Of a stretch of DNA of 39,533 bases, positions 23,169 through 31,032 are shown in pieces. The number at the start of each line of letters is the position of its first letter. Position 1 is the first letter of the stretch. This DNA is from Prolixibacteraceae bacterium. Lineage in GTDB: Bacteria; Bacteroidota; Bacteroidia; Bacteroidales; Prolixibacteraceae. The stretch spans positions 1 through 39,533 of the forward strand of contig JAUWAB010000036.1 in the NCBI GenBank assembly GCA_030602265.1, read 5' to 3'. The translations under genes and the position numbers were made by a program. The notes below the pieces were generated by a model, which did no database searches, was not told the DNA's origin, and saw nothing but the letters and a program-made list of their open reading frames with translations.

Positions 23169-25832
23169 ATGAGACGTTTGTTTTTTGTTTCCCTTATTTG
23201 CCTGGCATTTTACTCCGGAATTGCACAACCGGATAAAAATCCCGCTCTTCCGGTTGAACAACGGGTGAAAGACCTGCTGTCGAGAATGACCCCGGAAGAA
23301 AAATTCTGGCAACTGTTTATGATTCCGGGGGATATCAGTGGTGACCGGGAGAAGTTCAAAACCGGGATATTTGGCTTTCAGGTCAGCACCGTCGGAAACA
23401 CCGGCGATGCAGCCCAGCAGCTGCTTACCTACCATGCAGGTTCCAATGCTTCTGAAACAGCCGCCAAAATCAATGAAATGCAGCGCTTCTTTTTGGAAGA
23501 GAGCCGGTTGGGCATCCCGATCATACCTTTCGACGAAGCACTGCATGGCCTCGTCAGGGCTGGCGCAACCGCTTTCCCGCAGGCCATCGGACTGGCTGCC
23601 ACATGGAACACCGGCCTTGTCCATCAGGTTGCGGAAGCCATCGCCAAAGAATCCAAAACCCGCGGAATCAGGCAAATCCTCTCCCCGGTAGTGAACCTTG
23701 CCAACGATGTCAGGTGGGGCCGAACAGAAGAGACTTATGGCGAAGATCCGTATTTGTCGGCCGAAATGGGTGTTGCATTTGTTTCCGCATTCGAAAAGAT
23801 GGGCGTAATCACTACACCAAAACATTTTGTAGCCAATGTAGGTGACGGAGGCCGGGATTCCTACCCCATTCATTTTTCTGAACGGTTTATGCGTGAAACC
23901 CACCTGGTTCCTTTTGAAGAAACGGTAAAACGCGGCGGGGCCCGCTCCATCATGACGGCCTATAACTCCTATGACGGAACACCCAGCACGGCCAACGACT
24001 GGCTCCTCAACAAGATATTAAAAGAAGAATGGGGCTTCGACGGATTCGTAATTTCCGATGCCGGAGGTACCGGGGGTGCCAATGTACTGCATATGACGGC
24101 ATCCGACTATCCGGATGCCACGGCAAAATCGATGGCAGGCGGACTGGATGTTATTTTCCAGACTAGTTACGACCATTATACGCTTTTCTCTCCGCCCTTC
24201 CTCGATGGATCCATTCCGCAGGAAGTAACCGACCAGGCGGTGGCCCGGGTCCTGAAGCTCAAATTCGACCTTGGCCTGTTTGAAGACCCTTATGTGGATC
24301 CGGCCGAAGCGACCACCTGGAATGGGCATCCCAGCCACCGGTTCCTTGCCAGGAAAGCTGCCTTGCAATCTGTCGTCCTGCTCAGAAATGAAAATCAGGT
24401 CCTGCCCTTGCCAAAAACCATGAGCTCCCTGGCCGTAATCGGTCCGGATGCAGATGCAGCCCGGCTTGGGGGGTATAGCGGTCCGGGAAATAACAAAATC
24501 AGCATCCTCGAAGGAATTAAAAATAAAGTGGGCGAATCTGTAAAGATTAATTATGCCAGGGGTTGCGGACGGGTGCATACCGGATACAATACAGTCCCGG
24601 CCACGGCCTTGTCGTGCAGGGTAAACGGCCAGGCCAGTACGGGCTTGTTTGGTGAATATTTCAGCAATGTGACCTGGGAAGGCGATCCGGTTTTTACGCG
24701 GATAGACCGGAAAGTCGATTTCCGGTGGACCCTCTTCGGACCCGATCCCGATAAAATGCCCTATGATTTTTACTCTGTTCGCTGGACAGGCAAACTTAAG
24801 GCGCCGGAATCCGGTACTTTCAACATCGGTATCGACGGAAACGATGGTTACCGGTTGTATCTTGACGGAAAGCTGCTTATCGACAAGATGATCAAGCGAA
24901 CCAGGGAAACAACCCTAACTCCTTTCCATTTTGAAAAAGACCGGGAATATGACCTGCGCATAGAGTTCTTCGAACCCGTGGGCAACGCATGGTTCCGCCT
25001 GGTCTGGGATATCGGGGTTCAAGATGAAGAAAATGAAATGGAAGAGGCCGTCAGATTGGCGGAAGGCAGTGATGCAGCCGTGCTGGTCGTCGGGATTATT
25101 GAAGGTGAATTTGAGGACCGCGCATTGCTTGGCCTCCCCGGACGGCAGGAAGAGCTGATCAGAAGGGTGGCCGCCACCGGCACGCCTGTCGTGGTCATTC
25201 TGGTTGGAGGCAGTCCGGTGACCATGACCAGCTGGATGACCGATGTACCGGGTATCCTGGCCGTCTGGTACCCCGGCGAAGATGGAGGCAGCGCCGTTGC
25301 AGACATCCTTTTTGGCGATTATAACCCGGCCGGCCGTACGCCGGTTACCTGGCCGGTTCACGAAGGTCAGCTCCCCCTGGTCTACAACCACAAACCCACC
25401 GGAAGAGGCGACGATTATATCAACCTCACCGGCCAGCCACTTTATCCGTTTGGGTATGGACTGAGCTATACCACTTTCCGTTACCATGATCTGAAAGTGG
25501 GACAATCCTCCATCGCGGCCGGAGATTCAACGTGGGTATCCGTGAAAGTGACCAATTCAGGAAAAATGGCAGGCGACGAGGTAGTTCAGCTTTACCTGCG
25601 CGATGAACTTTCGTCGGTAGCCAGGCCTGTCAGGGAGCTGAAAGGATTCAGCCGTATCCATCTTAAACCGGGGGAAACTGCCGAAGTCAGCTTTGCCATT
25701 ACTCCCCGGATGTTGTCGATGCTTAACGAAAACCTCGAAACCGTAATTGAACCGGGCGATTTCAGGATAATGATCGGGGCATCGTCAAAAGATATCCGGC
25801 AACGAACTATTATTAAGGTAACTGATATATAA
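23169..25832 (+). CDS. GH3 beta-glycosidase with PA14 domain
   Basis: The product is 887 residues from the ATG at 23169 (signal MRRLFFVSLICLAFYSGIAQ; a start at 23154 would overlap the previous gene by 8 bp). The GH3 N-terminal barrel shows RVKDLLSRMTPEEKFWQ, IPIIPFDEALHG and RWGRTEETYGEDPYL. GFVISDAGG carries the nucleophile Asp at about residue 297. A PA14 module (about 490-605; GLFGEYFSN, FNIGIDGNDGYRLYLDGKLL) is inserted in the C-terminal alpha/beta domain. EGEFEDRALLGLPGRQEELI (about 643-662) fits the acid/base segment. A fibronectin-III-like domain ends the protein (VARPVRELKGFSRIHLKPGE). GH3 enzymes are retaining exo-beta-glycosidases (glucose, xylose or others); specificity cannot be read here. 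Confidence 0.92.
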   Translation: MRRLFFVSLICLAFYSGIAQPDKNPALPVEQRVKDLLSRMTPEEKFWQLFMIPGDISGDREKFKTGIFGFQVSTVGNTGDAAQQLLTYHAGSNASETAAKINEMQRFFLEESRLGIPIIPFDEALHGLVRAGATAFPQAIGLAATWNTGLVHQVAEAIAKESKTRGIRQILSPVVNLANDVRWGRTEETYGEDPYLSAEMGVAFVSAFEKMGVITTPKHFVANVGDGGRDSYPIHFSERFMRETHLVPFEETVKRGGARSIMTAYNSYDGTPSTANDWLLNKILKEEWGFDGFVISDAGGTGGANVLHMTASDYPDATAKSMAGGLDVIFQTSYDHYTLFSPPFLDGSIPQEVTDQAVARVLKLKFDLGLFEDPYVDPAEATTWNGHPSHRFLARKAALQSVVLLRNENQVLPLPKTMSSLAVIGPDADAARLGGYSGPGNNKISILEGIKNKVGESVKINYARGCGRVHTGYNTVPATALSCRVNGQASTGLFGEYFSNVTWEGDPVFTRIDRKVDFRWTLFGPDPDKMPYDFYSVRWTGKLKAPESGTFNIGIDGNDGYRLYLDGKLLIDKMIKRTRETTLTPFHFEKDREYDLRIEFFEPVGNAWFRLVWDIGVQDEENEMEEAVRLAEGSDAAVLVVGIIEGEFEDRALLGLPGRQEELIRRVAATGTPVVVILVGGSPVTMTSWMTDVPGILAVWYPGEDGGSAVADILFGDYNPAGRTPVTWPVHEGQLPLVYNHKPTGRGDDYINLTGQPLYPFGYGLSYTTFRYHDLKVGQSSIAAGDSTWVSVKVTNSGKMAGDEVVQLYLRDELSSVARPVRELKGFSRIHLKPGETAEVSFAITPRMLSMLNENLETVIEPGDFRIMIGASSKDIRQRTIIKVTDI

Positions 25833-25949
25833 AGAACCTGTATATTGTAGCCTCTGACAATCGGACAGAGTACGGACATCAAAACAGCGCCTTCGTTCGG
25901 GCAGAATAAAATACATCATGCAATCATCCTGACCATCAGGTTGGTCATT

Positions 25950-25973
25950 ATGAAAATTAAACCATTAAAATGA
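25950..25973 (+). other. 7-codon mini-ORF overlapping the next start codon
   Basis: ATG at 25950 opens MKIKPLK, which ends in a TGA (25971-25973) overlapping the ATG at 25970 as ATGA. The 137-bp gap 25833-25969 also holds a 5-bp hairpin GACCA...TGGTC (about 25931-25946). No clear promoter box is seen. Confidence 0.35.
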
Positions 25974-28771
25974 AAAAGTACATCCGTGGTAAACTCGTAC
26001 TGCTGCTGTTAACATCTGCAGCAATATTTTCCGGTTGCCGGCCGGGTTATGATGAAGGGAAACAAACATCGGACTGGCTTATAAACGGGAGCCGTTATAA
26101 GGCAGAAATCATTACATCGGACGATGGGAAAGAGGTTGTTCTGCGTAATGGATTAATTGAACGGAAATTCAGGATCGAACCCAATTTTGCGAATATTTCC
26201 ATACGCAACCTGGTGACCGGGGAGAATCTGCTCAGGTCAGTAAGGCCTGAGGCCCGGATTACGCTTGATGGGATTACCCACCCTGTTGGGGGTCTTCTTG
26301 GCCAGCCTGTACACAATTATCTGCTTCCGGAATGGATTGACCAATTAGCCAATGACGAGGAGGCTTTTCAATATATAGGCTATTCCATTGATACCATAAA
26401 ACCGCGCTTCGGCTGGAAAATCAATGAGAAATGGTTATCAGGCGATGTGCAATGGCCTCCGCCAGGCAAAGAACTGGTGGTGGCTTTTCGCGCTCCGGTT
26501 TTTACCGGCAGAGATGCCGGGAGGCATTTCATTTATACGGATGATTTCACCAAAACTGATCAGGGGTGGATATTATATGCCAGTGACAGCCATGAACGGA
26601 ATTCCTTCAGGAACGAAGGAAAGCCTGGTGAAATTATGGCGCTTGAGAATACTGCTGTATTTGCCGAAAGGCCTTTCCCATCAGGGGTAAAGGTTGTTCA
26701 GGGATTATTCAGCACCGGAACAGACAAGAGTGCGAGCTGGGGACCCGGAATTACCCTGGTATATGGTCACAAAAACATTAAACTGAACCTGAGGCCCGGA
26801 CGCGGCACTTTCGGTATCTGGAACGGATCGGAAGAAAGCGAAACCGGACGACTGAAGGATGGGGCAGAATATCATCTTCGAATGGTATTGCAAAACAGCC
26901 ATGTCATTTGTGAAGCCTCGGAAGATGGCCGCGAATGGCAGGAACTGGCAAAAATTTACAGTCCGGAAATACCCCTTGCCATAAGAATTGGGAAAACCGA
27001 CCGTTCGGGCGGCAAAACCGATTCGGGTAGTCCGGGGAATATTGAAAGAAGCCAAGTTAAGCGCTTTGCATTTTTAGGTGAACCCTTAGAGCAGCCAGAA
27101 GCAAAAGGCACTGCCGGGGTAGCGGTTAAAGTGCACTACGAAATTTACGACGGATTACCGCTGATCAGCAAATGGATTTCGGTGGAAAATCAGTCAGATA
27201 AACCGGTCATGCTGAACAGTTTTACCAGTGAAATCATAGCAGCCGTCGAAGGGGAATCCAGTGTGGAAGGAGAACCGGTTTGGGAACTGCCCAATATACA
27301 TGTGGAAACCGATTTTGCCTTTTCGGGTATGAGCAACCGTAAAAGCAACCAGTCGGCAGTGCACTGGATCCCCGATCCGGAGTACAAGACCCAGGTAAAC
27401 TATGCCCGTGAAACACCCTGCCTCCTTGAAGTCAGGCCAACCCTGGGACCTGCACAGGAGATTATGCCTGGTGGGCATTTTGAATCGTTCAGGGTATGGG
27501 AGCTTTATCACGACAGCCATGACAAAGAACGGAAGGGGCTTGCCCAGCGAAAGATGTACCGTACCATTGCACCCTGGGTTACCGAAAACCCTGTCATGAT
27601 GCATGTACGGCAGGCCGATCCCGAATCCGTGAAATTCGCCATAGACCAGTGTGCAGAAGTGGGTTTTGAGATGGTGATCATGACTTTTGGCAGCGGCTTC
27701 AATATGGAAAGCGGAGATCCCGGATATTATCAGCAAATGAAAGAACTGGCAGATTACGCCCACAGTAAGGGCATTGCCCTGGGCGGATACTCGCTCCTGG
27801 CCAGCCGTGCGGTAAGCGAGAAGGACGACGTTATAAATCCGGCTACCGGAAAAAGAGGAGGCGTTGCTTATTTTGGCAATTCACCATGTATCGGCAGCGA
27901 GTGGGGCATTGAGTATTTCAGGAAAATAAGGGAAATGTATGAAGTTACCGGATTGAATGTTATCGAACATGACGGCTCCTATCCGGGTGATATCTGCGGC
28001 TCGGATTCCCATCCGGGGCATAAGGGTCTTGAGGATTCGCAATGGAACCAGTTCCGGACGGTCAGCGATTTTTACCGCTGGTGCCGGTCTCAGGGAATCT
28101 TCCTGAATATCCCCGACTGGTACTATCTGAATGGCGCGTCGAAGTGTGCCATGGGCTACCGTGAAACCAACTGGTCGCTGCCCAGGGCACAGCAGGAAAT
28201 CATTGAACGACAGAATATTTACGATGGCACCTGGACAAAAACCCCAGGCATGGGATGGATGTTTGTGCCCCTGACGGAATACCACGGTGGCGGTGCAGCA
28301 GCCACGATCGAACCCCTGAGCGATCATCTGGAACATTACGCCCAACGGATGGCCAACCTTTTTGGCGCCGGGGTACAGGCCTGTTACCGGGGGCCAAGGT
28401 TGTACGATACCGATGAGACAAAAGCTGTCGTAAAGCATTGGGTGGATTTCTACAAAAAACACCGGCAGGTACTCGATGCTGATATCATTCATCTGAGAAG
28501 ACCCGACGGACAGGATTGGGATGGGTTGCTTCATGTCAACCCTCAGGGGGAAGAGAAGGGTTTCCTGATGCTTTATAATCCGCTGAATGAGGAAATTACC
28601 CGCAATATTCGTGTACCGGTTTATTATACTGGCCTCAGCGATAAGGTAAAAGCCACCAGCAACCAGGGAGTTACAAAAAGGCTGCACATCAGCAGGGATT
28701 ATGAAATCCTGCTCCAGGTAAAAATTCCGGCAAGAGGGTATGCATATTACATCCTGAAAAAGGCAGTTTGA
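25970..28771 (+). CDS. Unassigned TIM-barrel glycoside-hydrolase-like lipoprotein (alpha-galactosidase-superfamily-like)
   Basis: The product is 933 residues with an SPII signal (AAIFSGCRPG, Cys about 23). The N-terminal beta-supersandwich (about 45-450) contains EVVLRNGLIERKFRI and carries an inserted jelly-roll/LamG-like module (about 180-330; YTDDFTKTDQGWILY, YHLRMVLQNSHVICEASEDGREW). The TIM barrel has FEMVIMTFGSGFNM, GIALGGYSLLASR (about 602-614), NVIEHDGSYPGD (Glu666, Asp668), YRETNWS (Glu732) and TPGMGWMF. A C-terminal beta-domain follows. The barrel motifs parallel those of the protein at 17679-20156. It resembles GH36/GH27-like enzymes in layout, but I cannot assign a CAZy family or substrate. 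It probably acts on alpha-linked sugars in the periplasm or on the cell surface. Confidence 0.75.
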   Translation: MKKYIRGKLVLLLLTSAAIFSGCRPGYDEGKQTSDWLINGSRYKAEIITSDDGKEVVLRNGLIERKFRIEPNFANISIRNLVTGENLLRSVRPEARITLDGITHPVGGLLGQPVHNYLLPEWIDQLANDEEAFQYIGYSIDTIKPRFGWKINEKWLSGDVQWPPPGKELVVAFRAPVFTGRDAGRHFIYTDDFTKTDQGWILYASDSHERNSFRNEGKPGEIMALENTAVFAERPFPSGVKVVQGLFSTGTDKSASWGPGITLVYGHKNIKLNLRPGRGTFGIWNGSEESETGRLKDGAEYHLRMVLQNSHVICEASEDGREWQELAKIYSPEIPLAIRIGKTDRSGGKTDSGSPGNIERSQVKRFAFLGEPLEQPEAKGTAGVAVKVHYEIYDGLPLISKWISVENQSDKPVMLNSFTSEIIAAVEGESSVEGEPVWELPNIHVETDFAFSGMSNRKSNQSAVHWIPDPEYKTQVNYARETPCLLEVRPTLGPAQEIMPGGHFESFRVWELYHDSHDKERKGLAQRKMYRTIAPWVTENPVMMHVRQADPESVKFAIDQCAEVGFEMVIMTFGSGFNMESGDPGYYQQMKELADYAHSKGIALGGYSLLASRAVSEKDDVINPATGKRGGVAYFGNSPCIGSEWGIEYFRKIREMYEVTGLNVIEHDGSYPGDICGSDSHPGHKGLEDSQWNQFRTVSDFYRWCRSQGIFLNIPDWYYLNGASKCAMGYRETNWSLPRAQQEIIERQNIYDGTWTKTPGMGWMFVPLTEYHGGGAAATIEPLSDHLEHYAQRMANLFGAGVQACYRGPRLYDTDETKAVVKHWVDFYKKHRQVLDADIIHLRRPDGQDWDGLLHVNPQGEEKGFLMLYNPLNEEITRNIRVPVYYTGLSDKVKATSNQGVTKRLHISRDYEILLQVKIPARGYAYYILKKAV

Positions 28772-28836
28772 GTATCTTTGAGGTAGCCATGGCGAAGCAT
28801 GACTATCCGAAGCAGGAGTGCCCACCGGAATCCCGT

Positions 28837-28886
28837 ATGAATAAACTCATTATCTATCTTTTAAACCAATACTGATGAATAAACTG
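28837..28886 (+). repeat. Duplicated start region / 12-codon mini-ORF before the GH97 fragment
   Basis: ATGAATAAACT occurs at 28837-28847 and 28875-28885. The first copy opens MNKLIIYLLNQY, whose TGA (28873-28875) shares its last base with the ATG of the following fragment, which starts MNKLFLL. The arrangement repeats the one before the GH78 gene. Confidence 0.45.
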
Positions 28887-29063
28887 TTTTTACTTGCCGC
28901 ATTGACCTTTATGGCGATTGTTTTGCAGGCACAGCACTACGAACTTAAATCGCCCAAAGGTTCTCTGGAAGTTGCCATTGAGGTTAACCAGGAGATTCAG
29001 GTAACCTTAAAAAAGCATGACCTGCTTGCGGTTAAGCTCAATAACATTTCACTGGAATTTTGA
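28875..29063 (+). pseudogene. 3'-truncated GH97 (SusB-like) N-terminal fragment
   Basis: The 62-codon frame has an SPI signal (MNKLFLLAALTFMAIVLQAQ) and then HYELKSPKGSLEVAIEVN and LNNISLEF, the typical first strands of the GH97 N-terminal beta-supersandwich. GH97 enzymes are about 650-700 residues long, so more than 90 percent is missing, including the barrel. The TGA stop lies inside the -33 element of the promoter for the next gene. Family assignment rests on the short N-terminal match. Confidence 0.6.
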
Positions 29064-29090
29064 TTTTCTATATCAAACTTCTTACTTTTG
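29059..29090 (+). promoter_or_regulatory. Strong match to the Bacteroidota promoter, upstream of GH127
   Basis: TTTG (29059-29062), a 20-base spacer and TACTTTTG (29083-29090) match TTTG-N20-TAnnTTTG exactly. The expected start near 29097 would give a leader of about 19 bases before the ATG at 29116. It would let GH127 be transcribed independently of the upstream run. Confidence 0.75.
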
Positions 29091-29115
29091 GAAAAACCTG
29101 TTGAAACCAAGAAAA

Positions 29116-31011
29116 ATGACCAAAACCATTCTCTCCTGCCTGATCATCCTGCTTATGGCAACTTCCGTAAATGCCCAACGTTCAGGCCGTAAAACTGAAA
29201 CCCAAATCAAACCGGTTGTCGCCGATTTCCTGAAACCTGCCCTGCGATCCGAGGTGGGTGGCCATATCGGCTCCCGGCTGAATGCTTCCTATGAGAACCG
29301 CATCCTGGCCCAGGATGTAGACCGGCTGATTGCCCCCTTCCTCGACCGCAGCGAAACCAGCTGCTGGCAAAGTGAGTTCTGGGGTAAGTGGTATACCTCG
29401 GCAGTTCTTGCTTACCATTACCGCCCCGAACCACGACTGAAGGAAGTGCTGGATAAGGCTGCGGCGGGACTGACGGCCACCCAGTCGCCCGACGGCTACA
29501 TCGGTAACTACCGGGATGACCGGCGGCTGGAAGCCTGGGATATCTGGGGAAGGAAGTACTCCATGCTCGGACTCATTGCCCATTACGATGTTACGGGAAA
29601 TACAAAGTCACTGGAATCGGCCCGTAAGGTAGCCGACCACCTGATGAGCGAATTGTCTGCCAATAACGCACTGATCGTTCAGAAAGGCAACCATAAAGGC
29701 ATGGCCGCCTCATCGGTACTGGAACCCATCTGCCAGCTGTACACCCGCACCGGTGACAAGCGCTACCTTGATTTCGCGGAGGAGATTGTCAGGCAGTGGG
29801 AAACCCCGGAAGGCCCGCAGCTTATCACCAAATCAGAAATTGATGTGGCCAAACGGTGGCCGAAACCCGACAGCTGGTATGGTCCGGGACAAGGACAAAA
29901 AGCCTACGAGATGATGTCGTGCTACGAAGGCCTGCTGGAACTTTACCGCCTCACAGGGCGGCAGGAATATAAAATGGCCGTGAAGAAAACCTGGCAGAAT
30001 ATTCTGGATACCGAGATCAACATTGCCGGTTCTGGAGCCTCCGCTGAGGCCTGGTTCGGCGGAAACCACTATCAGACATCACCGGTTTACCATTACCAGG
30101 AAACCTGTGTTACGGTCACCTGGATCAAGTTGAGCCAGCAGCTGCTTCGCCTGACCGGCGACGTGAAATATGCCGATGCCATTGAACAGGCCTATTACAA
30201 TGCCTTGCTGGGATCCATGAATCCGGATGGTGCTGACTGGGCCAAATACACCCCGCTCAATGGCGAGCGAAAAGAAGGCAGCGAACAGTGCGGTATGGGG
30301 CTTAACTGTTGCAATGCCAGCGGCCCGAGAGGTCTCTTCACCCTTCCGCTCACCACGGTCATGTCGGCACACAACGGAATCCGGGTAAACTTTTTCACCG
30401 AAGGCAAAACCACCGTTACAACCCCCGGCAATCAGCAGGCCATAATAATACAGGAAACCTCCTACCCCGTCTCAGGTGAGGTAAATATTACCCTGTCGAT
30501 TCAGAAACCTGAAGAAATGACCTTGGGTATCCGGATACCTGCCTGGAGCAAAATATCTGCCCTGTCAGTTAACGGGACAGAACAATCAGGCCTTGTTCCC
30601 GGAGAGATCGCCTCCATCAAACGGGTTTGGAATTCAGGGGATAAAATCATACTGACCCTCGACATGCGGGGCAGAATCATCAGACAAGGGGCAAATCCTG
30701 CCAGCCAGGCACTGGCCAGGGGACCGGTGGTTCTCGCGCGCGACTCCAGACTACAGGGCCCGGTCATTGATGCAGCGATTTACCTGGTGGCCGACAAGGA
30801 AGGAATTGTGAACCTTGAACCGGTAGACCATGATTCCCGGAATTTCTGGATGCAGTATAAGACAATGGTAGGTGTGGAAGCATATACAGAAGGCGGAGCA
30901 CCTCCCGCCCCTGCCGTTTTCTGCGACTACTCCTCAGCGGGTTACCCAACCGGAGCAAATGCCAGCTTCAGGGTTTGGTTCACACAACTGGTTAATCCAC
31001 AGTGGTTTTAA
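29116..31011 (+). CDS. GH127-like beta-L-arabinofuranosidase (DUF1680)
   Basis: The product is 631 residues from the ATG at 29116; the longer frame from 29017 reads through the GH97 fragment and lacks a signal. An SPI signal (ILLMATSVNAQ) exports it. The (alpha/alpha)6 barrel shows LDKAAAGLTATQSPDGYIGNY and EAWDIWGRKYSMLGLIAHY. The zinc-thiolate active site of GH127 is complete by motif: Glu329 and Cys331 in QETCVTVTW, and the Cys398-Cys399 pair in GMGLNCCNASGPRG. Characterised relatives use a zinc-bound cysteine nucleophile and release beta-L-arabinofuranose from plant glycans. C-terminal beta-domains follow (LGIRIPAWSK, ALARGPVVLARD). It is the last gene of the plus-strand hydrolase run and has its own promoter. 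Confidence 0.9.
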   Translation: MTKTILSCLIILLMATSVNAQRSGRKTETQIKPVVADFLKPALRSEVGGHIGSRLNASYENRILAQDVDRLIAPFLDRSETSCWQSEFWGKWYTSAVLAYHYRPEPRLKEVLDKAAAGLTATQSPDGYIGNYRDDRRLEAWDIWGRKYSMLGLIAHYDVTGNTKSLESARKVADHLMSELSANNALIVQKGNHKGMAASSVLEPICQLYTRTGDKRYLDFAEEIVRQWETPEGPQLITKSEIDVAKRWPKPDSWYGPGQGQKAYEMMSCYEGLLELYRLTGRQEYKMAVKKTWQNILDTEINIAGSGASAEAWFGGNHYQTSPVYHYQETCVTVTWIKLSQQLLRLTGDVKYADAIEQAYYNALLGSMNPDGADWAKYTPLNGERKEGSEQCGMGLNCCNASGPRGLFTLPLTTVMSAHNGIRVNFFTEGKTTVTTPGNQQAIIIQETSYPVSGEVNITLSIQKPEEMTLGIRIPAWSKISALSVNGTEQSGLVPGEIASIKRVWNSGDKIILTLDMRGRIIRQGANPASQALARGPVVLARDSRLQGPVIDAAIYLVADKEGIVNLEPVDHDSRNFWMQYKTMVGVEAYTEGGAPPAPAVFCDYSSAGYPTGANASFRVWFTQLVNPQWF

Positions 31012-31032
31012 CCTGAATACTGTTGTAAATCA

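Noticed and set aside
27881-28825. A 314-codon minus-strand frame within the second TIM-barrel gene
   Set aside because: Shadow frame; the sense strand carries conserved barrel motifs shared with a paralogue.
29017-29115. N-terminal extension of the GH127 protein
   Set aside because: It overlaps the GH97 fragment and the promoter, and hides the signal peptide that begins at the ATG at 29116.
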